DNA from: Mycobacterium sp.
Lineage (GTDB): Bacteria; Actinomycetota; Actinomycetes; Mycobacteriales; Mycobacteriaceae
NCBI GenBank assembly: GCA_025965815.1
Contig: JAOPWF010000713.1
Location: 1-14,765 of the forward strand
Direction: 5' to 3'
DNA: 14,765 nucleotides
The position numbers were made by a program, and so were the translations under genes. Positions within the stretch are counted from its first letter, which is position 1. Each line of letters starts with the position of its first letter. Below the pieces are notes generated by a model that ran no database searches, was not told the origin of the DNA, and saw only the letters and a program-made list of their open reading frames with translations. Positions 7,145 through 13,146 of the stretch are shown here, piece by piece.

Positions 7145-7837
7145 TCAGGACCGCCTAGGTACCTGTGCGGCGATGAGTGGCGCAATCTTGTCCGCCAGAT
7201 ACGCATGCCCCGCGTCGTTAGGGTGCACCCCATCCGCACCGATGAGGTCCGGCCTGCCGACAAACCAGCGCTCGGCGAGCGGGTCGACGAACGCTGCTCC
7301 CGCGACCCAGGCCTGAACCTTGAGCATGTCGCGGATCTGCAGCACCGAGTTAGGTACGTCGGCGGTCGGCCACGGTGGCCCGATCACCAGGAGCCTCGAG
7401 GACGGCGCGGCGCGGCGCGCGAGATCCAAGGTGTTGCGGGCCATCCCGGCGAATTGCATTGCATCGACACCTTGATCGTTCCGTGAGCCGAAAAACACCA
7501 CCAGCACGTCGTCGGGGTGGACCGCCCTGGCAGTCAGATCCTCGAACACGCTGCCGTGGTTGCCCCGCACGCCGTAACCGGCTCCGCCCTCGGATGCCAC
7601 ATCGGCGGCGACCTGTACCCCCCGGTAAGCAAGCGTCTGCCAGGCGCGGGCGGTCCATCCGTTCGGCCCGAGGCCCCCCTCATCGGTGCCGGTGGTGTAG
7701 GAGTCGCCGATCACCGCGACGTGGCTCAGTGGGGAATCCACGGTCAGTGTGTCGTAGAGCCTCGCCACTGCTGGGTGTTCGCTCAGCACGCCGACCAGAA
7801 GGGCGAGAGCGATGATAAGCGTGACCAGACGACTCAC
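7145..7837 (-). CDS. Exported SGNH/GDSL hydrolase (Rv0518-like)
   Basis: 230 residues from GTG 7837, chosen because a perfect GGAGG lies 5 bases upstream; the longer frame to 7900 adds 21 residues with no such site. The N-terminus is a signal peptide or anchor (hydrophobic 3-18, possible cleavage after AVA at 22-26). SGNH blocks are block I GDSYTTG with nucleophile S46, a Gly in the ASEGGAGYG segment (block II), block III GSRND with N120, and block V DGVHPNDAGH with D202 and H205. These residues form an esterase or acyl-transfer active site acting outside the membrane. It follows the acyltransferase-3 gene on the same strand after 116 bases. This matches the M. tuberculosis Rv0517-Rv0518 arrangement as I recall it, and suggests joint acylation or deacylation of an envelope glycan or lipid. 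The substrate is unknown. Confidence 0.88.
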   Translation of the reverse strand: MSRLVTLIIALALLVGVLSEHPAVARLYDTLTVDSPLSHVAVIGDSYTTGTDEGGLGPNGWTARAWQTLAYRGVQVAADVASEGGAGYGVRGNHGSVFEDLTARAVHPDDVLVVFFGSRNDQGVDAMQFAGMARNTLDLARRAAPSSRLLVIGPPWPTADVPNSVLQIRDMLKVQAWVAGAAFVDPLAERWFVGRPDLIGADGVHPNDAGHAYLADKIAPLIAAQVPRRS

Positions 7838-7842
7838 TGCTA

Positions 7843-7847
7843 CCTCC
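7843..7847 (-). promoter_or_regulatory. Ribosome-binding site fixing the SGNH hydrolase start
   Basis: CCTCC on the plus strand is GGAGG on the coding strand, 5 bases before GTG 7837. It selects this GTG over the upstream in-frame start at 7900. Confidence 0.7.
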
Positions 7848-7953
7848 ACTGTCCACGGCGTCGTAGTAAGCTGCCCGCGATCACAGCAGCCTAAGACCAA
7901 TTAGCGAAACCTCGCTTTGCGGCACAGCATGATTCGCCTTACTGGAGCAGCCG

Positions 7954-9315
7954 TCACCCGGCGCGGCGGGCGGGGACCGCCATCGTTCGCGCTTCCAGGG
8001 CACCATCGATCGGTTGAAGCTTGTTCTTCACCGGGTCGGCGGGCGGGCCGACTCGCGATTTCGTGTCCGGCTCGCCGACGTCGACCATCCTGCGCATCCA
8101 CCGGCGGGCGGGCTCCTCAACGAAGTGAAACAGCAGGGCTGCGGCACCCGCCGCGATTGTGAGCAGGCCGACGACCGCCAACTTCCCCACACCGCCCGCC
8201 AGGGTGAGGCCAAACTGCACCGCGACCCAGTCCCAGGCGGTGTGCACCAGTTCGTGCACCATGTACAGACCGAACGAGATCTGCCCGCCGTACACCATCG
8301 GCGGGGAGGACAACAGTCGTGGCAGACTGCCCACGCCGGCCGCCAGGGTTACCACCAGCGGCACGAACAGGACGTCGACGAATCCGCCGGCGTCGCGGAC
8401 CGTGGTCAGCGGATGCGCGTCGAGCCAGTAGAGAATGCCGATGATCGCGGCGGCCAGCAATACGGAAAGGTACCCGGCGCCACGGCGGACCCGGTCGGTC
8501 AGCTGCAACCTTTGGACGGCGACGCCTGCCAGTGCGCCCGCGGCAAATTCCATCACGATCCGCGGCAACCAGCTCCATGGTGTATAAAAGTGGCCGCTCG
8601 CCGCCAACAGCAGCACCGGCGCCAGCGAGGCGGCGAACGCGAGCAACACCAGGACCCGCGCCCTCGTCACGACCGCCATCCGGAAGATCACCAGCACGAG
8701 CAGTCCGAACAGCAAGTAGGCCAGCCATTCCGCGCTGATCGACCAGGCTGGCCCGTCCCAGCTCGAACCGTCGAAGTACGGCTGGAACCACAGCTGCACC
8801 AGCAGGATCTGGCGCACATAGCTGATCGCGGTGAGCTGGTTCGCGTTCGGCGACGGCACGTGACCGACGTTGAGCGTGAAAATGATCCACAGAGCCGCAA
8901 GATGCAGGGTGACCAGGTAGACCGGCCACACTCTGGCCAGCCGCAGCCACAGGAAGCGCACGGCGGCGCGCGCGGACCACGACCGTCCCATCTTGTCGAT
9001 GTAGTTCCAGGTCAGCACGAACCCACTGAGGATGAAGAACAGGTCGACGCCCTGAGCGCCGCAGTTGAGCACGGGCGCGAGGTCCGCGCTGAGGTCGGGC
9101 GCTGCGTCCCCCAACAACGGCCGGAAGTGGAACAGCACGACCCACACGGCAGCGGCGATGCGAAGGCCGGTCAAGGCCTTGATCTCTCCGGTGCGCAACA
9201 CTCTCCCGTGGGGACTCTGCTGTTTCGTAGCGCCACTGCGACGGCTGGCGGGCGGTTCGCTCTTCGCAACCTGGCATCCGGCAGCTTTCGAAGCGTAGCA
9301 GCGCGGTCGCGCCAA
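7954..9315 (-). CDS. Acyltransferase family 3 membrane protein (Rv0517-like)
   Basis: Up to 453 residues with the Acyl_transf_3 (OafA/YrhL-like) fold of about ten membrane helices. The signature R52-x10-H63 is seen in LTGLRIAAAVWVVLFHF, followed by GVDLFFILSGFVLTW (about 88-102), SWDGPAWSISAEW near the middle and the ISFGLYMVHELVH segment near the C-terminal end. Such proteins move acyl groups from a cytoplasmic donor to a glycan or lipid at the membrane. The start is uncertain: the longest frame begins at TTG 9315 without a ribosome-binding site, and GTG 9201 (residue 39) follows GGGAGA with no spacer. The conserved part starts at residue 41, so the first 38 basic residues may not be translated. 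The C-terminal 45 residues are a polar cytoplasmic tail. It precedes the SGNH hydrolase gene, probably as one unit. A long antisense open frame (8014-9372 plus) is a shadow. Confidence 0.9.
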   Translation of the reverse strand: MARPRCYASKAAGCQVAKSEPPASRRSGATKQQSPHGRVLRTGEIKALTGLRIAAAVWVVLFHFRPLLGDAAPDLSADLAPVLNCGAQGVDLFFILSGFVLTWNYIDKMGRSWSARAAVRFLWLRLARVWPVYLVTLHLAALWIIFTLNVGHVPSPNANQLTAISYVRQILLVQLWFQPYFDGSSWDGPAWSISAEWLAYLLFGLLVLVIFRMAVVTRARVLVLLAFAASLAPVLLLAASGHFYTPWSWLPRIVMEFAAGALAGVAVQRLQLTDRVRRGAGYLSVLLAAAIIGILYWLDAHPLTTVRDAGGFVDVLFVPLVVTLAAGVGSLPRLLSSPPMVYGGQISFGLYMVHELVHTAWDWVAVQFGLTLAGGVGKLAVVGLLTIAAGAAALLFHFVEEPARRWMRRMVDVGEPDTKSRVGPPADPVKNKLQPIDGALEARTMAVPARRAG

Positions 9316-9993
9316 TGTCGCGCCCGGAATGCTGCGAGGTTCCTGCCAGCTTCTGAATTAGCTGGTCGCTGATAAGGGGGCGAACTATCAGCCCGACTGA
9401 AAGTGACCGAGAGGCTGCTCCCGATTAGCGTGACCGCGCGCAACCGCTACGCAAGTCCGGGACTCGATCTTCGGGTCGCGCGTGTCAACTCGTCTGTCTT
9501 CAACCGCTGAGTACGGGTCGCCTGGTCGTTCACCGAGACTGGTACACCGCTATCCGTAGGTGAGAATGACGGCTGCACGGCATGTTTGGTCGCGAAGTAC
9601 GAGTGTGTATATCAGGGCGGGGGCCCGATGAGTTAGGCGTTGCCGGGCTGCGGCTAGCGACCGATCCGGCAAGACCAACAATGCTTGCTTGTTAGGGAGC
9701 CAATCGGCGCTCAGCCAGTGAATTGGCGCGATGTACCGATCCGAGGGTTTGCTACACGATTCAATATTGCGACGCAATGCTTGTTAGTGAAACTACTGAC
9801 AGCCCCCGGGCGGTAACTGACGCGAACGCGTGAGCGGCAAGTTACGCGTGCCCACACGGTAGCTAGCCGCCCCGAATGCAAAGCAAAGTGGTGAATGCGC
9901 CGCACGCGCCTATCGTCAGCGAAGACGCACAGTCATAGGGACTGCACAGCTGCCGCTTGGGACCTCCTCAGGCCAGCCCGGCACCGTGAAACT
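9316..9993. other. 678-base stretch without a convincing gene
   Basis: Short open frames exist on both strands (for example 9550-9777 and 9711-9905, minus) but none shows domains, a ribosome-binding site or biased third positions. Composition is mixed, with an AT-richer patch at about 9715-9800. A small imperfect direct repeat is visible: CAATGCTTGCTTGTTAG near 9678 and CAATGCTTGTTAG near 9775. The promoter of the acyltransferase gene must lie near 9316-9400 but no clear -10/-35 was found. It could be decayed coding sequence. Confidence 0.4.
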
Positions 9994-10320
9994 ATGACCG
10001 CGTCAGTCGTCCCACCGACACGGACGCCTGCCGACACTTCGCTTGACAACGCGCAGGCGGGTCGGCGGCGTATCGCGTTAGGCGCCATGTTCGCGGTGGC
10101 CGGCGCGTGCTCGCTGGTCCTGCTGAATGCAATTCACGTCGGCCCGGGGTGGGTGCACTCGGTCGCATCGCTGGTGGCGCTCGCCACCGCACTCGCTGTG
10201 CTCGTAGCCGGCGAGCTTGGTTGGGAGCGGACCGTCGCTACGGCCCAGGCCGCAGGCCTTATCGCGACTAGGTCGGCAAGCAGTTTCAGTCGCAAGCCGC
10301 CACCATCCGGCGGTGGTTAA
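9994..10320 (+). CDS. Possible small two-helix membrane protein
   Basis: 108 residues from ATG 9994, with a polar N-terminus (1-25), a basic QAGRRR start, helix one at about 28-47 (ALGAMFAVAGACSLVLLNAI), helix two at about 54-75 (HSVASLVALATALAVLVAGE) and a short basic tail. The longer frame from 9895 adds 33 Arg-rich residues that look non-coding. No ribosome-binding site is visible; the gene might be leaderless. The end overlaps a CCGCC/GGCGG stem (10297-10313). I do not recognise a family. It could be the N-terminal membrane part of a larger gene that has decayed. The two clean hydrophobic segments are the main support. Confidence 0.4.
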   Translation: MTASVVPPTRTPADTSLDNAQAGRRRIALGAMFAVAGACSLVLLNAIHVGPGWVHSVASLVALATALAVLVAGELGWERTVATAQAAGLIATRSASSFSRKPPPSGGG

Positions 10321-10372
10321 CAATTAGGTGCGCACGTGCACTGGATGAATTACGCGGTTTCCGGTGTCTGGC

Positions 10373-10735
10373 CTATTCCAAGCTGTGGGTTGTTGGTTGG
10401 TCCGCAGCTCGTCTGCCGAGGTAGTAGTCGCTGACCGCGGAGCGGTAATCGTCGGAAGCGTCGTCGTCCAAGTCGGGCGCGGCCTTGATCTCGTCCTTCG
10501 TCGGCGCGATGTAGAGCTTCTCCTGGTCGCGATCTACACGTTCGACAAGTCCCGCGGGAAGGATGACCTTATTGCCGAAGATCCAGACTCCGGTGTCGAC
10601 GATGAGATAGCTTCCGCCTGCCTCGTTGCTCGACTGGTCAACCTTCCCGATGGAGCCGTCGGCGGCTTCGACTTCGAAGCCCGTCAGGTCCAGTCGACCG
10701 ACGGTTTCGGGGTAGGTCCACAAGTCGTTGTCCAT
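10373..10735 (-). CDS. PRC-barrel domain protein, third gene of a SigF-type operon
   Basis: 120 residues from ATG 10735, chosen over the in-frame start at 10771 because GAGGA lies just before it and the conserved part begins at once. A PRC-barrel domain covers about residues 8-75 (GRLDLTGFEVEAADGSIGKV, SYLIVDTGVWIFGNKVILP). The C-terminal part is acidic and ends DDYRSAVSDYYLGRR plus a short tail. PRC-barrel domains occur in RimM and photosynthetic reaction-centre H subunits and in many small stress-linked actinobacterial proteins; no enzyme activity is implied. It starts 13 bases after the stop of the preceding gene, so it is probably co-transcribed with it. Its last third has a partial copy 4 kb away at 14426-14494. 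Confidence 0.8.
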   Translation of the reverse strand: MDNDLWTYPETVGRLDLTGFEVEAADGSIGKVDQSSNEAGGSYLIVDTGVWIFGNKVILPAGLVERVDRDQEKLYIAPTKDEIKAAPDLDDDASDDYRSAVSDYYLGRRAADQPTTHSLE

Positions 10736-10748
10736 GACTGTCGGCTCC

Positions 10749-11222
10749 TCAGACCGCGAGCAGTCGCTCAAAGAACTCGCGGTAGCGCTTTAGCGCAAGA
10801 CGCAGGTCCTCGGTAGAAGCCTCTTCGCCTCTACCCCACTGCGCCTCGAGCCGCACGCGGACCTCCGAGAAGCCGGTCGTGAGCTGGTCAACGACGTCGG
10901 ACACGAGGACGTCGGCCTTCTGGACGCAATCTCGAGGATCGTCGACGAATCCGGCTTGTACATCGTCCCAGCGCGAGCGCAGCCCCGAAAGTTCGTCCTC
11001 GGCGAAGAGCGATTGCTCCGTCGACGGGTCACTCCCCGCGGCGGACGAATCGGCTCCCATGGTCGACTGGTCGGTTCCCGCGGTGGATTGGTCGGTCGTC
11101 ACGGCCGAGTCGGCAGTATCGGTGGACGGGTCCGTCCTTGCGGTCGACTGCATGGTCTTGCTTGCCGCGTCGGTCCTTACGGTCGAGTCGGTGGTCTCGG
11201 TTTGCTGATCGTGGGTTGTCAT
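10749..11222 (-). CDS. Hypothetical protein with T/S/D-rich repeat arm and a C-terminal domain shared with its neighbour
   Basis: 157 residues in two parts. Residues about 5-68 are a low-complexity arm built from Thr, Ser, Asp and Ala in a loose 5-7 residue rhythm (TDQSTAGTDQST, GSDPST). Residues about 78-157 form an acidic helical domain with W85-xx-VQ-xx-FVDDP (85-96), AD-xLVSDVV (103-111) and STEDLRLALKRYREFFERLL (136-155). That domain is a recognisable paralogue of residues 81-178 in the protein encoded just upstream. No membrane segment or signal peptide is seen, so it should be cytosolic. Its ATG overlaps the upstream stop as ATGA (11219-11222), which implies translational coupling. I recall this pairing with a PRC-barrel gene in other actinobacteria but know of no function. 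A general stress role is inferred from the promoter. Confidence 0.8.
   Translation of the reverse strand: MTTHDQQTETTDSTVRTDAASKTMQSTARTDPSTDTADSAVTTDQSTAGTDQSTMGADSSAAGSDPSTEQSLFAEDELSGLRSRWDDVQAGFVDDPRDCVQKADVLVSDVVDQLTTGFSEVRVRLEAQWGRGEEASTEDLRLALKRYREFFERLLAV
11019..11204 (-). repeat. Degenerate repeats encoding the T/S/D-rich arm
   Basis: The bases coding residues 7-68 of the middle operon gene repeat units of the GGTCGACTGGTCGGT type on the plus strand (for example around 11059-11100 and 11145-11165), with imperfect 15-21 base spacing. The encoded arm has no hydrophobic residues to speak of and is probably disordered. Confidence 0.5.
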
Positions 11223-11785
11223 GCGCTTGCCTCCTGTGACTTGTCCTTGTCCGTCTCGAGCAACTTCTCAAAGAGCACGCGGTAATGGACGAATGCCTTA
11301 CGCTGCTCTTCCGTGCCGACGTCGCGCTCCTGTTGCGAACGGGAGATGTTGTGCGCTGCACGGTAGTTCTCGACGACCGTGGGGTGGTCGACCGAGATGT
11401 CCTCCGCACGCTGATCGAAGTCGTCGATGGGGTAGCCGCGCTCGCGCATAACCAGGATCACGAGCTCGTCCGCATCACCTACTGCGCTCGACGGATTGTC
11501 GACGAAGGCCGTCTGCACCGTCCGCCAGCGGTCGGCGTACTCCTCTCGCGCCCGGGGCGACAACGGGACGATGTCGAGTTTGTCTCGCTTTCGTTCGCGT
11601 GCGGTGAGTTCGTCCTCCGCGGCGCCTTGTTCGCCCGCCTGACCGACCGTCCGCTCGTACTCCGGACCAAACCGTTGTTTGAGCCGTTCCGTTCTCTTGC
11701 GGCTGTTCGCCGCGCGGGCAAAAACGATCGCCACCACCGCGATCACGACGATCGCCGCGATCAGAATCCATCCCCAAACAGGCAT
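11219..11785 (-). CDS. Membrane-anchored hypothetical protein, first gene of a SigF-type operon
   Basis: 188 residues from ATG 11785 behind AGGAGGT at 8 bases. One strong N-terminal helix (about 4-24, ILIAAIVVIAVVAIVFA) is followed by a basic RAANSRKRTERLKQRFG, so the rest most likely lies in the cytoplasm as a single-pass anchored protein. Residues about 38-75 contain FGPEYERTV and an acidic/basic AEDELTARERKRDKLDI segment likely to be coiled. The C-terminal domain (81-178) has YADRWRTVQTAFVDNP, AD-ELVILVMRERGYPIDDF and the closing HYRVLFEKLLE, shared in shorter form with the next gene. Similar proteins are widespread in actinobacteria without an assigned function. It is the promoter-proximal gene of three, overlapping the next by four bases. 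Confidence 0.8.
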   Translation of the reverse strand: MPVWGWILIAAIVVIAVVAIVFARAANSRKRTERLKQRFGPEYERTVGQAGEQGAAEDELTARERKRDKLDIVPLSPRAREEYADRWRTVQTAFVDNPSSAVGDADELVILVMRERGYPIDDFDQRAEDISVDHPTVVENYRAAHNISRSQQERDVGTEEQRKAFVHYRVLFEKLLETDKDKSQEASA

Positions 11786-11793
11786 CTCGTCAG

Positions 11794-11800
11794 ACCTCCT
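11794..11800 (-). promoter_or_regulatory. Strong ribosome-binding site for the membrane-anchored operon gene
   Basis: ACCTCCT on the plus strand is AGGAGGT on the coding strand, 8 bases upstream of ATG 11785. It supports that start. Confidence 0.75.
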
Positions 11801-11815
11801 TGTCCTTCGAAAGGG

Positions 11816-11840
11816 ATACCCAAACGGTGTCTACGGAAAC
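11816..11840 (-). promoter_or_regulatory. SigF-type promoter of the three-gene operon
   Basis: On the minus strand GTTT (11840-11837) is followed by 15 bases and then GGGTAT (11821-11816). This matches the mycobacterial SigF consensus GTTT-N15-17-GGGTA closely. It lies 31 bases upstream of the start codon with the ribosome-binding site between, so transcription would start near 11808 and leave a short leader. The match is seen directly; use of SigF is inferred. Confidence 0.7.
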
Positions 11841-12267
11841 GTCAATTCCGATTTGGATCCCGGCGGCCGGACTTCAGACGATCCGAGGCGCTCCCCTTCC
11901 TGATCCAGCACCCGAAACGTACGCACAAGTCGAATAGTCCCCGGTGCGGCACAATGTCCAGATCGACCTGGCAACTTCAGGGTTCAATGCTCGCTCTCAC
12001 AACATCTTTCGGTCGTACGAGCTGTTGTGACGACGCTCGTAATGACGGCTTGGCTGTGTTAAGCCTCGCGGAGATTCAGTAGCGAACCTTACTTTGCACG
12101 AGTGGTGATAGACGCTAGACGTTTCCCCGTCGACGGTGGTTCCCGCGAACTGCAGCATCGCTCGCAACGCGCCGTGAATCGGCGCTGGGTAGTTCAGCGG
12201 GGGAGCCGACACATCGTCCAGCCGTTGGAGGTGTTTCGGGCGCGGGGGTCACCTCGAGGCCCGCGAG
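11841..12267. other. Intergenic stretch with a possible decayed minus-strand gene
   Basis: About 430 bases without a sure gene. On the minus strand, bases about 12250 to 11997 are open and begin with protein-like text (VSAPPLNYPAPIHGALRAML, then FAGTTVDGETSSVYHHSC) with GC-rich third positions, becoming less convincing toward the stop. Upstream text RVDHLAGLEVT in another frame could join it across a run of five C. I recognise no family. TCGTACGAG near 12012 is a 9-base near-palindrome. The plus-strand open frame 11285-12082 that enters this region is a shadow of the operon. Confidence 0.3.
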
Positions 12268-12639
12268 GTGGTCCACGCGCCGGGCCCCAGACCCGGCCCC
12301 ATCGCGCCCGAATTCGACGGCCAGCGAATGCGTTTCCGCGCCCTCGGCGACCCATCGGAGCGTGCCAGCGGGCGGCTGACGCTCACGGTCATCCGGGACG
12401 AGTTGTCCTGCATCACCGAGCAACGGGCGTCCGACGACCCGTATCTTCATTATTTCGATGGCCGCTCGCTTTACGGCGAGCGGGACTTCGTCGAGCTGCC
12501 GCTGCCCGACGAGCTCCTGCCGTACTCTGCCGCTGACCGCCGAATTGGCGAGCGCTTCGCTGACTGGGCCTTTGACGACAACGGCCTGGCCGCCAACTTC
12601 CGCACGCCTGAGTGCGGTCTTCCGCGGAGGTCGCCGTAG
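12268..12639 (+). CDS. Hypothetical protein, unrecognised
   Basis: 123 residues from GTG 12268, or 103 from ATG 12328; neither has a clear ribosome-binding site. Third-position G+C is clearly above first-position in the part I counted (about 12360-12560), which favours this strand over the in-register antisense frame 12115-12714. The product is acidic with no signal peptide or membrane helix; recognisable text includes LTLTVIRDELSCITEQRAS, HYFDGRSLYGERDFVELPL and RFADWAFDDNGLAANF. The first 20 residues are Pro/Gly-rich and may be untranslated, or the true 5' end may be lost by frameshift. The secreted-protein gene starts 41 bases after its stop, so the two may be co-transcribed. No function can be assigned. 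Confidence 0.5.
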   Translation: MVHAPGPRPGPIAPEFDGQRMRFRALGDPSERASGRLTLTVIRDELSCITEQRASDDPYLHYFDGRSLYGERDFVELPLPDELLPYSAADRRIGERFADWAFDDNGLAANFRTPECGLPRRSP

Positions 12640-12680
12640 GCCGCGGGCCCGGTTCTCTTCAAAGAAGTACGCTGCTGTCC

Positions 12681-13142
12681 ATGAGGTTGAAGACAACAGC
12701 CCTCGTTGCCGCAACGCTTGTTTTCGCCGGTTGCGTTACCGCCTCCGGCATTGCGAGTGCCGATCCGCCTCCACCTGCGCCCGGACCCAAGGCGACCATC
12801 GACAGCAGCGGCACGTTTTTGGTCGGAACCGACATCGTGCCGGGCACGTATAGCACTGCGGGCCCTGTCGGCGATGGCACGTGTTACTGGAAGCGGCTGG
12901 GCAGCATCAATGGCAGCGACATCATCGATAGCGCCATGAGCTCGAAGCCTCAGGTGGTACAGATCGACCCGAGTGACAAGGCATTTAAGACGGACGGGTG
13001 CCAGGCGTGGCAGAAGACGGACTCGGCGAGCGCCGACGGCGATACTCCACCGGACATCGCACAGGCCCAATTGCGCGCCTATCTGGACACCCTCAATGCC
13101 GGTGCACGGCAGTTCGGTGGCGAGCAATTGCCTCTGCCCTGA
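12681..13142 (+). CDS. Small secreted protein, possible lipoprotein
   Basis: 153 residues from ATG 12681; the longer frame from 12612 only adds residues before an obvious signal peptide. The signal is MRLKTT, a hydrophobic stretch (7-16) and either a lipobox-like FAGC (C18) or cleavage after ASA before DPPPP (about 25-27), typical of mycobacterial exports. The mature part has one domain: SSGTFLVGTDIVPGTYSTAG, then GTCYWKRL and DGCQAWQK with two Cys that could form a disulfide. This 'G.Y.VG.DI.PGTY...G...CYW' pattern is common in small actinobacterial secreted proteins of unknown role. It lies 41 bases after the unrecognised gene and its stop is 4 bases from the stop of the convergent phosphodiesterase gene. 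Confidence 0.85.
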   Translation: MRLKTTALVAATLVFAGCVTASGIASADPPPPAPGPKATIDSSGTFLVGTDIVPGTYSTAGPVGDGTCYWKRLGSINGSDIIDSAMSSKPQVVQIDPSDKAFKTDGCQAWQKTDSASADGDTPPDIAQAQLRAYLDTLNAGARQFGGEQLPLP

Positions 13143-13146
13143 CGGG

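Noticed and set aside
8014..9372. 452-residue plus-strand open frame rich in Gln, Arg and His
   Set aside because: It is the antisense of the acyltransferase-3 gene. Its composition is what reversed membrane-protein codons give, and it has no domain.
11285..12082. 265-residue plus-strand open frame
   Set aside because: It is antisense to the membrane-anchored operon gene, which has a promoter, ribosome-binding site and paralogue; the last part is intergenic.
12115..12714. 199-residue minus-strand open frame
   Set aside because: It is in register with the plus-strand gene 12268-12639, whose third-position bias is stronger; it also covers the signal-peptide start of the secreted protein.
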